Below are positions 51,284 to 60,226 of a stretch of DNA of 64,000 nucleotides, piece by piece; the stretch's first letter is position 1; each line of letters opens with the position of its first letter. Position numbers and translations under genes: made by a program. Origin of the DNA: Clostridia bacterium (lineage in GTDB: Bacteria; Bacillota; Clostridia; Acetivibrionales; DSM-2933). The notes under the pieces were generated by a model. That model worked only from the letters and a program-made list of their open reading frames with translations, ran no database searches and had not been told where the DNA came from. The DNA lies in NCBI GenBank assembly GCA_026416815.1, contig JAOAEJ010000060.1, positions 45,652-109,651 of the forward strand, written 5' to 3'.

Positions 51284-51335
51284 TAAAAAAGTAGTAAACG
51301 ATTTTGTACAGTATAACATCGTTTACTACTTTTTG
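51284..51335 (-). terminator. Terminator of the ytxC-like gene
   Basis: GTAGTAAACGAT and ATCGTTTACTAC arms (12 nt, perfect) with a 15-nt loop and T-run on the minus strand, 14 bp after the stop at 51349. Confidence 0.8.
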
Positions 51336-51348
51336 GTATGCTTACACG

Positions 51349-52278
51349 CTAAAACTTGTTTTTTTGTTCACTTTTCACCATATTAAACATGCAGACATCG
51401 CATCCGGAGCACAAAAACACCTTACCCGAAAATACATTTTTAATGGTTTCGAGAAGCTCTTTATTTCTGAATTGCCCAGTGGTGTGAATAACAATCTTTC
51501 TGGGAGCAAGGGTTATAAGTGAGCTTACAAGTAAATCATCGTAGTTTATCTCCCCTTCCGAAATCTCATTCACAAACTCTTGGATGCACTCGTTTGTAAT
51601 CTCTCTGCGCGTCTCGTCCAGTAGAATATATTTGTTTTCGTATCCTACTACTACGTGTATTACATCAAATTTGGGATCCTGTATGTCTACAAAGTATCTA
51701 AGTAGCCTTATAAACTCCTTGTATTCCCTTTCCATTAGAAAATCATCTACAGCCTTATCCACAACTTCTTCCAGATCCTTCATATATTCCTTAAGTCTAA
51801 AGTTTACAAATCCATCTAGAATTAAGCTGTTTGAACTTTCAAAATACTCCAACAATTTGCGAACAATAACATTTCTCCTGCGTATCTGGAACAAACTATT
51901 AAGGAATACCTTATCATCATTTCTGATAATTCTTAGCGCAAGGCTCAGTATATCTTTTTTTTCAGTAGAATTAAAATAACAGTAGTTACTATTTATAATT
52001 CTTGCGATAAGCTTTTCCTCATACTGCCTGATTATATAATCTGCAAGTGCGTTTGATACATGAACCTTAAGTATATCATAAAGTTTGAGTGATTTTTTGC
52101 CGAAAGCTTTGTCTTCATCGATATTGCAGACAATGGAAGTCGAACCATCGGAATTAACTTCTTCTATTGAATAATTTAATTTATTGCTGTCCAATTGCTG
52201 TAATTCACTGGTTATATGCTTTATAACATCTTCAGCACTTTCGTTAACTCCAATACAAAGAAACTGCATCAACTTCAC
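51349..52278 (-). CDS. YtxC-like putative sporulation protein, 309 aa
   Basis: The layout fits the YtxC family: a central VNFRLKEYMKDLEEVVDKAVD helix, LMEREYKEFIRLLRYFVDIQ, and the C-terminal ITLAPRKIVIHTTG with a final Cys motif CSGCDVCMFN. YtxC is found in spore formers and some members are expressed in sporulation; the molecular role is unknown. It has AAGGGATGTGAAG before the ATG and a strong terminator. It is a typical chromosomal gene outside the transposon. Confidence 0.8.
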   Translation of the reverse strand: MKLMQFLCIGVNESAEDVIKHITSELQQLDSNKLNYSIEEVNSDGSTSIVCNIDEDKAFGKKSLKLYDILKVHVSNALADYIIRQYEEKLIARIINSNYCYFNSTEKKDILSLALRIIRNDDKVFLNSLFQIRRRNVIVRKLLEYFESSNSLILDGFVNFRLKEYMKDLEEVVDKAVDDFLMEREYKEFIRLLRYFVDIQDPKFDVIHVVVGYENKYILLDETRREITNECIQEFVNEISEGEINYDDLLVSSLITLAPRKIVIHTTGQFRNKELLETIKNVFSGKVFLCSGCDVCMFNMVKSEQKNKF

Positions 52279-52582
52279 ATCCCTTCAAGTGTAGTATATG
52301 TCTCCGCAAATTGTTGTATGCAGTAAACGCCGCATGCATTTTTTCCCATAATTACACCATTTCCTAGCATAGGTCTTAACTCCAAATTGTAGTCCCAGCA
52401 TTTATTTATATACTTAATATAGTGCATTCTTCTTACATTTCTGCTACATTATATGCAATTTCAGACTGTAAGTTACTATATAATTAAGAACTTAGCATAT
52501 TCTTGGGAGCATAAAAATCAAAGGCTCTAGGAAAACAAAAGAAATTTGTCCGGTGTATTTAATCCTATATCTGCAATTCATC
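52279..52582. other. Intergenic stretch without recognisable features
   Basis: Between the ytxC-like gene and the GME-fold-like gene I see only AT-rich sequence; a possible promoter for the ytxC-like gene is not clear enough to place. Confidence 0.5.
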
Positions 52583-53356
52583 TCACCCTGTAATGATAGG
52601 CAAGATTGTACCTATATCAATAATAGCTTCATCACTGAGTTCTGCTATTTTTATATTCTTTTTGCCAAGAAAATCTTTTATTTTTTCTGCGGATTTAAGA
52701 GTCTCAATGCTTCCTGTGATAGCCCATAAGTTTTCATCTATCAAACCAGTGCTTCCCCCGATAAACCCATTGTTTAAACCTGGCAATAAGATATTAGCTT
52801 CGGGTTCTATCAGCAGAACATCTATACCTTTTCTTTCCGCCGTTCTGGCTATTCCTACATCTGCAGTTATGATACTGTTTTCATTTACAATGGATACGGC
52901 ACATTTGGAGTAGCCTTGTTTAACATCTACAATTTCCACATCGATTTTGTACAGCTCACTTTTCAATACGGAATCGGTGTACTTTGTATTATGGAAAGCA
53001 AGCCTTCCTATCCTCAAAACGTTGTATGCTACATTTCCCGGATACTTTGCAGATAATACAGTTTCCCCTCTAATAAGCTCAAACCCGTATGCCTTCAACT
53101 GGTTTAATAGATCGGCACTAGTGCCGGGGGCATAGATAATACGCTTATCCTGAACATGGTGCAGCATTATATCTGGGTGTTGAGAAATTGCATCATAAAT
53201 TAACGGGTATTTTAATGTTTTTATAATATTAACTCCATGCTTTATAAGTGATTCTTCTACTTTAGAACTTATTCTTCCATCTACAACAGCTAATTTAACA
53301 GGCTGTCGGGGTAGATTGGGCAAGCTTATGTATCTCATATTTTTTCTCGTCTCCAT
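52583..53356 (-). CDS. GME-fold-like (DUF6873-type) hypothetical protein, 257 aa
   Basis: The sequence pattern (VAVVDGRISSKVEESL, then YPGNVAYNVLRIGRLAFHN, NNGFIGGSTGLIDENLWAIT) resembles the guanidino-group-modifying enzyme fold seen in arginine-deiminase relatives. I do not see the full catalytic His/Cys set, so activity is unknown. The start could be the seventh codon (ATG at 53338), which is preceded by TGGAG; upstream of the first ATG there is only AGAAAG. Stand-alone chromosomal gene. Confidence 0.6.
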   Translation of the reverse strand: METRKNMRYISLPNLPRQPVKLAVVDGRISSKVEESLIKHGVNIIKTLKYPLIYDAISQHPDIMLHHVQDKRIIYAPGTSADLLNQLKAYGFELIRGETVLSAKYPGNVAYNVLRIGRLAFHNTKYTDSVLKSELYKIDVEIVDVKQGYSKCAVSIVNENSIITADVGIARTAERKGIDVLLIEPEANILLPGLNNGFIGGSTGLIDENLWAITGSIETLKSAEKIKDFLGKKNIKIAELSDEAIIDIGTILPIITG

Positions 53357-53590
53357 CTTTCTATGTATATAAAGATTTACATTTTGGAATAAAATATATG
53401 ATATCTATAACGAAAGTTAAACTTAATAATTTTGTATTATCACATTCTGGTTACATAGTTCATATTATACTAAAGGGAAGTAGTTAAGGGGAGAATTTAC
53501 ATTATAGAATTTATTTAAATTTATTAGCCTCCTCTATGCTGCTGTATGATTAAAAAGTATTAACTTTACTGAAGGCAAATATATATAATG

Positions 53591-53680
53591 AACTCTAAAA
53601 GTGATTTCATCCAGACAAGCAAATCGTCTTACCGCAGCTTATTACCTACCTGGAAATCATTAAGTTTAGACTTCGTTATC
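53591..53680. repeat. Copy 2 of the MITE-like repeat (long form)
   Basis: Contains AAAAGTGATTTCATCCAG and an AATCATTAAGTTTAGAC end, matching the long form at 59094-59184 throughout. It lies in the 354-bp gap before the LysM gene. Confidence 0.65.
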
Positions 53681-53710
53681 TATACCCTGTAGTGGTACTG
53701 GTGAAATATC

Positions 53711-54268
53711 ATGGTAAGGACAATTACTTCCAATACCCCTAAGACTGTTGCAAGACTATTTAAGAAAATTTTTGACTTTATAAAAAAACCTTTTGTATCA
53801 CTTTATCATCTCCTGATTTGTTATATTAATAACAACAACAAAGAAATACTTCAGGAGTGTAATACACTGGGTGCTATATATACTTCTACCCATATTATGA
53901 AAGACCTGCGTAAAACTTTCACACCTTTAACTCTTGAGCTCGTTGCACTGCTCAATGACTATTATAGTTTGGCTAAGAAAATAGATTGGATGCTTGTGTA
54001 TTACGGCGACACCGCACTTACAAGCGATTTCAGAAAGTCCAGGGAGCTAATTCAGGAAACTATGTTGAAAATAATTGAGACTTTAGAACAATTGATTGAA
54101 CGCAGCTTGATAATACATACTACTTCATCCAACGATACCCTATGGAAAGTTTCAAAAAAATATAAGTGCGACATGATGGAGGTCTATGAGTTGAATAACC
54201 TTAAGGATGTAATGCCTTTTAAAAAAGGTATAGTAATTCTGATACCCATTGCAAAAAATTCGCTATAG
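53711..54268 (+). CDS. LysM-domain protein with helical N-terminal region, 185 aa
   Basis: The C-terminal ~45 residues form one LysM motif (TTSSNDTLWKVSKKYKCDMM, EVYELNNLKD, KKGIVILIPI). The first 130 residues are helical, with an early hydrophobic patch (SLYHLLICYI) that is too weak for a clear TM helix. LysM binds peptidoglycan or spore cortex glycan. No signal peptide is seen, which is common for spore-related LysM proteins. GGTGAAATATC precedes the ATG. Confidence 0.75.
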   Translation: MVRTITSNTPKTVARLFKKIFDFIKKPFVSLYHLLICYINNNNKEILQECNTLGAIYTSTHIMKDLRKTFTPLTLELVALLNDYYSLAKKIDWMLVYYGDTALTSDFRKSRELIQETMLKIIETLEQLIERSLIIHTTSSNDTLWKVSKKYKCDMMEVYELNNLKDVMPFKKGIVILIPIAKNSL

Positions 54269-54382
54269 CCCCGAAATAAATTATTATTTAGATATAGTTA
54301 AAGTGACATAAATTAATGAGCTACTTCATAGACATGTATATAGGACTAACTGTCGGTTACCGCGGGAACTGATGGTTATTTA

Positions 54383-54420
54383 AATAAACCGCGTCTTTTC
54401 TTAAAGGCGCGGTTATTTTA
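54383..54420 (+). terminator. Terminator between the LysM gene and the amidohydrolase
   Basis: AATAAACCGCG and CGCGGTTATTT arms with T-rich tail. A GGTTACCGCGG stretch upstream (54354-54364) could pair with the same arms, so an alternative structure is possible. Confidence 0.65.
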
Positions 54421-54484
54421 TATTACTTTATTTCCTGTTGCACGATTCCTTCGTCTATTATATAGTAATATTCAGGTGATTATA

Positions 54485-55666
54485 TTGAATACACAAGAAA
54501 TCAAACAAATATCTTCAAGTATTTCTGAAAAAGTTATTTCATTAAGAAGGGAATTACATAGGTTCCCCGAACTCGGTTTTCAAGAGTTTAAAACCTCCGA
54601 GTTTATTTCCAACTACCTTAAGAGTCTTGGGCTCACAGTACAGAATAATGTGGGTAAGACAGGGGTTGTGGGTATAATTACAGGCAGTAGCACAGGCAAA
54701 ACCGTGGCAATTCGAGCGGATATGGATGCTCTTCCTATAGTCGAGGAAAATACTTTTGAATTCATTTCGCAGAATAAAGGCGTTATGCATGCCTGCGGTC
54801 ATGATGCTCATGTTGCCATAGCATTAGGTACAGCTGAGGTACTTTCCAAGCTTAAGGACAGCTTAAACGGTAATGTTAAATTTATTTTTCAGCCTGGCGA
54901 AGAAGGTCTTGGCGGTGCTAAGTATATGATTGATGACGGTGTATTGGATGCCCCTAAAGTTGATGCAATAATTGCTACTCACGTTTGCCCTTCATTGCCA
55001 ACAGGCAGTATATCCCTCCGTCCCGGCCCTGTTATGGCCTCTCCAAGTGAATTTGAAGTTGTCATCAAGGGAAAAGGCGGACATGCGGCACAGCATCATA
55101 ATACCATCGACCCTATTTCTATAGGCACAACTCTTATAAATGCATTCCAAACTATACTTACCCGCGAAAAGAACCCGCTTAGTCCTGCAGTGTTATCGGT
55201 AACATATTTTCATGCCGGTAGCTCCTTTAATATCATTCCCGATAAGGCGGTAATAAGGGGTACAGTAAGAACATTTGATCCTTCATTGGATAGGTATATA
55301 TCGGAGAGGATGGAAAGTATAACTTCAGGCCTTAGTAAAGCAATGGGTGCAGAGTATGAATTCTTCTATAAACTGGGCTACCCGCCTGTAATTAACGACA
55401 GCTCGGTAGTGGATAGAATAATAGAATCATCAGGCAAAATAATTGATACCGCTTCAATTTTTACAGAGCCTGAGCCTTCTATGCTAGGGGAGGATTTTTC
55501 ATACTATCTCCAGAAAGTTCCCGGTGCTATGTATAATTTAGGGAGCAAGCCTCCGGACTGCCAAACCGCACATAACTTACACAGCAGTCGATTTACTATT
55601 GATGAGAAATGCCTTGTGATTGGAATGCAGCTAATGGCACAGTGTGCAGTGGACTTGTTAAAATAA
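54485..55666 (+). CDS. M20-family amidohydrolase (hippurate/N-acyl amino acid hydrolase type), 393 aa
   Basis: The start is taken as TTG at 54485, with AGGTG six bases upstream; that AGGTG overlaps a GTG start three codons earlier. Metal-binding motifs are intact: MHACGHDAHVA near residue 100, FIFQPGEEGLGG near 135, ATHVCPSLPTG near 165, and a late LGSKPP...HNLHSSRF His. The dimerisation domain KGKGGHAAQHHNTIDPI is present. The family removes acyl groups from amino acids, peptides or diaminopimelate; the substrate cannot be told. Confidence 0.92.
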   Translation: MNTQEIKQISSSISEKVISLRRELHRFPELGFQEFKTSEFISNYLKSLGLTVQNNVGKTGVVGIITGSSTGKTVAIRADMDALPIVEENTFEFISQNKGVMHACGHDAHVAIALGTAEVLSKLKDSLNGNVKFIFQPGEEGLGGAKYMIDDGVLDAPKVDAIIATHVCPSLPTGSISLRPGPVMASPSEFEVVIKGKGGHAAQHHNTIDPISIGTTLINAFQTILTREKNPLSPAVLSVTYFHAGSSFNIIPDKAVIRGTVRTFDPSLDRYISERMESITSGLSKAMGAEYEFFYKLGYPPVINDSSVVDRIIESSGKIIDTASIFTEPEPSMLGEDFSYYLQKVPGAMYNLGSKPPDCQTAHNLHSSRFTIDEKCLVIGMQLMAQCAVDLLK

Positions 55667-55682
55667 AAACCGATAAAATAGC

Positions 55683-55710
55683 AAATAGGAGGGCATGTGC
55701 CCTCCTATTT
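55683..55710. terminator. Bidirectional terminator between amidohydrolase and ydbC-like genes
   Basis: AAATAGGAGGGC and GCCCTCCTATTT, perfect 12-nt arms around 4 nt, between converging genes; it touches the stop of the gene ending 55710. Confidence 0.85.
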
Positions 55711-55934
55711 TATTCTATTGAAGCAATTATATCTTTAAACTCTTTGATACTTTCATAGGGAATTGTTATTCCCTTTTGGCTTGGCCGAAATTCATCGCTA
55801 TTGCCATCAAACCAGAAAGTGCGTATATCTATATACTGTTTTCCTTTCTTCTCTACCTTCTTAATATATACTTCCTCACGGCTGTTCTTGACCATTTTTC
55901 CTAACAGCTGCTCGCTATCCCAAAACTCAGACAT
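55710..55934 (-). CDS. YdbC-like PC4/Sub1-family DNA-binding protein, 74 aa
   Basis: The C-terminal half (KGKQYIDIRTFWFDGNSDEF, then RPSQKGITIPYE and FKDIIASIE) is the PC4 fold, which binds single-stranded DNA. Length matches bacterial YdbC (about 72). GGAGGCGTAAAG precedes the ATG. It is a small chromosomal gene with its own terminator. Confidence 0.88.
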   Translation of the reverse strand: MSEFWDSEQLLGKMVKNSREEVYIKKVEKKGKQYIDIRTFWFDGNSDEFRPSQKGITIPYESIKEFKDIIASIE

Positions 55935-56072
55935 CTTTACGCCTCCGCTTAATTACTTTTAGTTTTATTACAATTTAATCAAAATGATTAAGTTACTTTT
56001 TATTATTCATACTACTGGAAAGTCCCTGATATTTAGTATCTATAAACTTCACTACTTAAATTTTTATATCTT

Positions 56073-56237
56073 TCAACACACCAGCTTTGACTTATAATAA
56101 AGGCACTCATAAAGAATTCGGTCTATCTCAGCATTTATGGTATGCATATCATTTTCTGAGAGAGCTTTTGTTTCTATACATGCCTTTAATTCTTCCAGGA
56201 GATTATCTACTTTTTCTTCAAGTAAGGTTCTACTCAA
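56073..56237 (-). CDS. Spo0E-like small protein, 54 aa
   Basis: TTG at 56235-56237 follows GAGGTGTTATT. The product is an all-helical hairpin: LLEEKVDNLLEELKAC, a turn, then NAEIDRILYECLYYKSKL. Length and layout fit Spo0E-type aspartyl phosphatases, which remove phosphate from Spo0A, although the usual SxxLDxLI motif is replaced by NAEIDRIL. It has two more Cys than typical. It lies in the ~760-bp stretch between 55934 and 56697. Confidence 0.6.
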   Translation of the reverse strand: MSRTLLEEKVDNLLEELKACIETKALSENDMHTINAEIDRILYECLYYKSKLVC

Positions 56238-56489
56238 AATAACACCTCATTTGTACACCGATATATATTTTTGTCGAACTATACCGTATATATTTATAAT
56301 TTACTTTATATAATATATTTATATTATCAAAATTTTTGAAAATAGTAAATAGAATTACAGCGTTATGTTACATTTTCTGGTACAATATTACATTTGGATA
56401 TTTTTTTTAATACCTATATAAATTGCAAAAAAGAATCTACAACGAAGTTCTCACTAAATCTTTTTTGCAATTTATTACCTTAAGCTATA

Positions 56490-56530
56490 TTGTGATAATC
56501 AAATTTTTCGTTGTAATATCATTATCGCAA
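56490..56530. repeat. Copy 1 of a 41-bp hairpin repeat
   Basis: Begins TTGTGATAATCAAATTTT and ends ATCATTATCGCAA, 39 of 41 bases identical with 57272-57312. The arms TTGCGATAAT/ATTATCGCAA pair (one mismatch in this copy). Confidence 0.75.
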
Positions 56531-56696
56531 CTTATATATATAGCTATTTTTAAGTACCTTTTATTAAAACATATAATATTTTTAACAGAAAGGTAAAACC
56601 TTATGTAAGATATCGGCAGTTTATTACAATGAATTATTCCTCTGTTTTGCGGAATACTAGATATGAAATATAAAACTATGAAAGGGAGTTGTTTGA

Positions 56697-56918
56697 ATGA
56701 ATAGAACACCTTTAGATAGGTTATCTTTGATTCTTGTTATAATTGGTGCTTTAAATTGGCTTCTCATCGGATTATTTAGGTACGACCTGGTAGCTGCTAT
56801 ATTCGGCTCTCCTACGACATTTATGAGCAGGACTATCTACACTTTAGTGGGCCTTGCAGGTATATATACAATAAGTTTATTATTCAGAGAGTCGTCCCCG
56901 GCTAGAGCCAGACAGTAG
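56697..56918 (+). CDS. DUF378 (YuzA-like) membrane protein, 73 aa
   Basis: Two TM helices with the family motif LILVIIGALNWLLIGLF and then YDLVAAIFG, YTLVGLAGIYTISLLF. DUF378 proteins are small, widespread in Firmicutes and of unknown role. AAAGGGAGTTGTTTGA precedes the ATG. It is flanked by the two 41-bp repeats at a distance and ends at a large hairpin. Confidence 0.9.
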   Translation: MNRTPLDRLSLILVIIGALNWLLIGLFRYDLVAAIFGSPTTFMSRTIYTLVGLAGIYTISLLFRESSPARARQ

Positions 56919-56935
56919 TCTTTTCTGGAGATAGC

Positions 56936-57025
56936 TATAGCGCCTACCCAAGGATATATAAGCTGAAGTAATAGAAGCTCTTTCTTATTACTTTAGCTTA
57001 TATATCCTTGGTGATAGGCGCTATA
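56936..57025 (+). terminator. Large hairpin after the DUF378 gene
   Basis: TATAGCGCCTA...CCAAGGATATATAAGCT pairs with AGCTTATATATCCTTGG...TAGGCGCTATA over ~38 nt per arm. It is longer than needed for termination and may also be a mobile-repeat remnant. Confidence 0.65.
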
Positions 57026-57078
57026 ATATTATTTATACCTATTTAACCGTATTTTCAAGTTACACGACGATATTAATA

Positions 57079-57213
57079 TTAGTGCAAGTTTTTATTATTT
57101 TCCTTGGAACTGTCTGTATTACAACCCTTACCATGAGTATCTGTACAAATATTTGTATTAGCTGTAATAACCTTTTTATCCTTTTCGGTCAATTTGATTT
57201 TATTTAGCTTCAT
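57079..57213 (-). CDS. 44-aa Cys-containing peptide
   Basis: ATG at 57211-57213 follows GGTAGGAGGAATCAGAT, a very good ribosome site. The product begins MKLNKIKLTEKDKKVITANT and has NICTDTHGKGCNTDSS, two Cys eight apart with a His between, and a polar Asn/Lys tail. There is no TM. It is not a SCIFF peptide. It may be a small secreted or modified peptide, but no modification enzyme gene is nearby. It fills part of the ~640-bp gap between the DUF378 gene and the SASP gene. Confidence 0.6.
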   Translation of the reverse strand: MKLNKIKLTEKDKKVITANTNICTDTHGKGCNTDSSKENNKNLH

Positions 57214-57271
57214 ATCTGATTCCTCCTACCTATATCACTCTATAAAAGTTACACTTATTATTCATTTATTA

Positions 57272-57312
57272 TTGCGATAATCAAATTTTTCCTTGTAATA
57301 TCATTATCGCAA
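57272..57312. repeat. Copy 2 of the 41-bp hairpin repeat
   Basis: TTGCGATAATCAAATTTT to ATCATTATCGCAA with perfect 10-nt arms; same orientation as the copy at 56490. Confidence 0.75.
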
Positions 57313-57562
57313 TTTACCTAACTTGCTTATATACGAAGTTCGTATGTCTAGGGTATGTCCTAGTGTTTGTTAATTATATATACCCTATATGTTTGCTGGT
57401 ATAACATTATATTTACAATCTATATTGGCACTAATTACCGTAATATTTTTTTTAAAATTACAAACTATAAATATACACTAATAAATTCACTTTCTTCACC
57501 GGCCCAATAAGTCTGGTGTGAAAGATACAATTAGTGAATTATAAATTAAGGAGGCTATAACC

Positions 57563-57754
57563 ATGGCAAATAACAATAGTAAAACCAAATTTGAAAACCT
57601 TAAGTATGAAATAGCTTCTGAAGTTGGCGTAAACTTAAAACACGGTTATAATGGAGACTTAACATCCAGGGAAGCAGGTAAAGTCGGTGGTAATATAGTT
57701 AAGAAGGTATTCGAATCCTACACTGGAAACAGCTACCCAGTAAATAAACAATAA
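57563..57754 (+). CDS. Alpha/beta-type small acid-soluble spore protein, 63 aa
   Basis: The family core is present: FENLKYEIASEVGVNL with the GPR protease site in YEIASE, then GYNGDLTSREAGKVGGNIVKK. These proteins coat and protect spore DNA and are degraded at germination. AAGGAGGCTATAACC precedes the ATG and a terminator follows. It shows that the host forms endospores. Confidence 0.95.
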   Translation: MANNNSKTKFENLKYEIASEVGVNLKHGYNGDLTSREAGKVGGNIVKKVFESYTGNSYPVNKQ

Positions 57755-57771
57755 CCACTTATTATAATAAT

Positions 57772-57803
57772 AAAAGGATGCCCAGTATGCGGCATCCTTT
57801 TTT
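57772..57803 (+). terminator. Terminator of the SASP gene
   Basis: AAAAGGATGCC and GGCATCCTTTT arms around 7 nt, followed by a T-run. Confidence 0.88.
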
Positions 57804-58043
57804 ATTTTTTAAATACTTACCGCAAGCAATAAGCTGCTATAAGTACGATTTGCCTGATACTACTTTGGTATTTTGGAATTTGCCATAATTATGGTAGATA
57901 ATAAAGTAGTACTACTTGAATAAAACCACTTCAAAACTATCTATAAATATAAATCTATCTAACTATCTACATAATTTCTGATATAATATAGGTGTAGCTT
58001 AGTAAAATATACACTTTATTTATAGAAAGGATTTTTTATAATC

Positions 58044-59072
58044 ATGGAATTTATAGTTCAACTTTTCAGAAGGGATACCCCCAGGAGGTTTATAATTCTT
58101 GTATCTTTCGGATTGTTATTGTACCTGATGAGAGATATGCTAAACATGTTCCTACTTACTTTTATTTTTACCTATCTTGCATACAGCTGCCAGAACTTTA
58201 TTATGGTCAAGCTACGAAAAATTATTCCAGTAAAGCAGAAAGTCCTGGTAGTGGTTTTGTATCTCGGCCTTTTAGCTGTTATAGGCTATGTGCTCTACAG
58301 ATATATTCCGTTAATAATATTTGAAAGTAATGCAGTTCTTAAACAAGTAACGGATTTTTATAAAAAGCCTCACACTCACCCTGTAGAACAATACCTTGTA
58401 TCTTTAATTAATGAAATAAATATTGCAAGCTACATGGATAAAGGAGCGGACTTTTTATTAAAATCCATTACCAGTATAGGTAAGTGGGGCTTTAATATAT
58501 TTATAGCGTTAATTTTAAGCCTGTTTTTCCTACTGGAGAAAAGCAGAATTGTCCGTTTTACTGCTAAATTCAAGACCAGCAAAATAAGTGTAGTTTATAA
58601 TGAGTTACATTATTTTGGAAGCAAGTTTCTTCATACCTTTGGTAAAGTTATTCAGGCACAGATTATGATATCCTTTATAAACAGTATTCTGTCAGTAATA
58701 GCTTTGGGAGTTATGGGTTTTCCTCAGCTGCTGGGTCTATGGGCTATGATATTTATACTGGGACTTATCCCCGTAGCAGGTGTAATGATATCGCTGGTGC
58801 CTCTTACAATGATCGCTTTCAGCATAGGAGGTCTCATTAAGGTAGTATATGTCCTGATAATGATAGCTGTGCTGCATGCGCTCGAGAGCTATCTGCTAAA
58901 CCCTAAGCTTATGTCATCAAAAACCGAACTTCCTGTTTTTTATACATTTTTAATACTTATAGTATCGGAACATTTTATAGGTGTTTGGGGCTTGATCATA
59001 GGTATACCTATATTTATGTTTATGCTGGATTTAATAAACGTAAATAGTTCAGAACACAAAATACCGCAATAA
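58044..59072 (+). CDS. AI-2E/PerM-family membrane permease, 342 aa
   Basis: About eight TM helices in the family layout: two N-terminal helices, a soluble stretch, then VIQAQIMISFINSILSVIAL, LLGLWAMIFILGLIPVAGVM and NPKLMSSKTELPVFYTFLIL. Members export autoinducer-2, ions or unknown solutes, and some act in sporulation. The ATG has AGAAAGGATTTTTTATAATC upstream. Stand-alone chromosomal gene. Confidence 0.88.
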   Translation: MEFIVQLFRRDTPRRFIILVSFGLLLYLMRDMLNMFLLTFIFTYLAYSCQNFIMVKLRKIIPVKQKVLVVVLYLGLLAVIGYVLYRYIPLIIFESNAVLKQVTDFYKKPHTHPVEQYLVSLINEINIASYMDKGADFLLKSITSIGKWGFNIFIALILSLFFLLEKSRIVRFTAKFKTSKISVVYNELHYFGSKFLHTFGKVIQAQIMISFINSILSVIALGVMGFPQLLGLWAMIFILGLIPVAGVMISLVPLTMIAFSIGGLIKVVYVLIMIAVLHALESYLLNPKLMSSKTELPVFYTFLILIVSEHFIGVWGLIIGIPIFMFMLDLINVNSSEHKIPQ

Positions 59073-59093
59073 TTATTTTTAGAAATCAAATAT

Positions 59094-59184
59094 GGATAAC
59101 CAAAGTTAAAAGTGATTTTATCCAGCTAGGCAAATCGCACTTACCACAGCTCATTGCCTGCCGGTCAATCACTAAGTTCAACCT
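59094..59184. repeat. Copy 3 of the MITE-like repeat (long form)
   Basis: Starts GGATAACCAAAGTTAAAAGT and ends AATCACTAAGTTCAACCT, with inverted ends and a central part absent from the copy inside operon A. Confidence 0.7.
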
Positions 59185-59276
59185 AAATACTCTTTACTAA
59201 AGCATTCCAGCATAATTACTCTTCAAATAAGTCATTCTAATATTGTAAAAATAAAAATTATAGGTAGGTTGTTAGA

Positions 59277-59489
59277 ATGAGGAAATTTGAGGGAGAACGC
59301 GTAGGAATTAGAGAAAAAGGCTCAGACAAGTTAATAGCTGTTTATCCTCACAGTATAGATGGAAATGCAGAAGAAGTAGCTGATAAAGTCCTCTTCTGGT
59401 ACTACCAGCAGGACTGCTCGACGGGTGAGCGTTTGGAAAAATATTATGTAGATAGTTTATCTGAAACAGAATTAAAGGCGTTGCAATAA
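59277..59489 (+). CDS. Hypothetical small acidic protein, 70 aa
   Basis: A compact alpha/beta sequence (RVGIREKGSDKLIAVYPHSI, then EVADKVLFWYYQQDCS) without TM or known motif. GTAGGTTGTTAGA is a weak ribosome site. The terminator overlaps its end. I do not recognise the family, but composition and codon use are normal for a gene. Confidence 0.65.
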   Translation: MRKFEGERVGIREKGSDKLIAVYPHSIDGNAEEVADKVLFWYYQQDCSTGERLEKYYVDSLSETELKALQ

Positions 59490-59502
59490 CGCCTTTAATT
59501 TT
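59471..59502. terminator. Terminator overlapping the end of the 70-aa gene
   Basis: AATTAAAGGCGTT and AACGCCTTTAATT arms around 5 nt with a T-run; shared with the converging exonuclease gene. Confidence 0.85.
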
Positions 59503-59518
59503 TTGAATTGGCTGGGTA

Positions 59519-60073
59519 TCATAAAACACAAGCTGCTTCTATATCTATCCTATTAAAGATTTTTACAAATATCTCCGCAGTGTACATTGCATCTATCTCA
59601 GCTCTGTGCAGCTCTTCCTGAACATTTATGTCAAGTACTTCCAGAGCGTTTTTAAGACTGTATCTCTGGCCTGGCGGCGCCTCGTAGATTTTAGAAAAAT
59701 GCTTTTGTATGTCCATATTCTTTTTGAGCCATTTTATACCACGCTTATTGAATTCGCAGTTTGCCTTCAGGTGGTGTATGTCGTCGTGCCCCCAGCTGCA
59801 TAAGATATAGTCATCTTCTATCCATTGCTTAAATCTTGCCAGTACATCCTTAAATCCATCAGCTTCATTAATATCCTCTTGGGTTATCTTTGTCTTTCTT
59901 TTAACTACTGTAAACAGCTTTTTATATATTTTAGGCTTCACAAATGCCTGAAATACACCTTCATTTTTTAAATCGCTGTTCAGCTTTACCGCACCGATTT
60001 CTATTATTTCATTGGGATGTCTGTTTTTAAATGGTTTACTATTGAGTTCAAGGTCAAATATTATATAATTCAT
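59519..60073 (-). CDS. DEDD-family 3'-5' exonuclease, 184 aa
   Basis: ExoI motif IIFDLELNS gives D and E at residues 6-8, SWGHDDIHHL near 95 gives the second Asp, and LHRAEIDAMYTAEIF near 160 gives the DEDDh-type His and Asp. EIIEIGAVKL is the usual following strand. It resembles ERI-1/KapD-type enzymes acting on RNA or single-stranded DNA. AAGGGAAAGAAAATAAAG lies upstream of the ATG. Confidence 0.88.
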   Translation of the reverse strand: MNYIIFDLELNSKPFKNRHPNEIIEIGAVKLNSDLKNEGVFQAFVKPKIYKKLFTVVKRKTKITQEDINEADGFKDVLARFKQWIEDDYILCSWGHDDIHHLKANCEFNKRGIKWLKKNMDIQKHFSKIYEAPPGQRYSLKNALEVLDINVQEELHRAEIDAMYTAEIFVKIFNRIDIEAACVL

Positions 60074-60226
60074 CTTTATTTTCTTTCCCTTTTAAGATCA
60101 TAATGCCTTTAAGTTTTACTTCTTATTTTTTTGTCTTTTCCATATCAATTATACCTCAAATTTTCTCATATATATCAGTATATAAAAAATAAATATTGTT
60201 AATGCTTCCTATGAGAGGTGATTGGT

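Noticed and set aside
54330..54382. Possible riboswitch leader before the M20 amidohydrolase
   Set aside because: Only alternative pairing with the terminator arm is visible; no known riboswitch core could be named.
56485..56709. Minus-strand frame of 74 codons upstream of the DUF378 gene
   Set aside because: It runs over the 41-bp hairpin repeat and the DUF378 promoter region and has no ribosome site.
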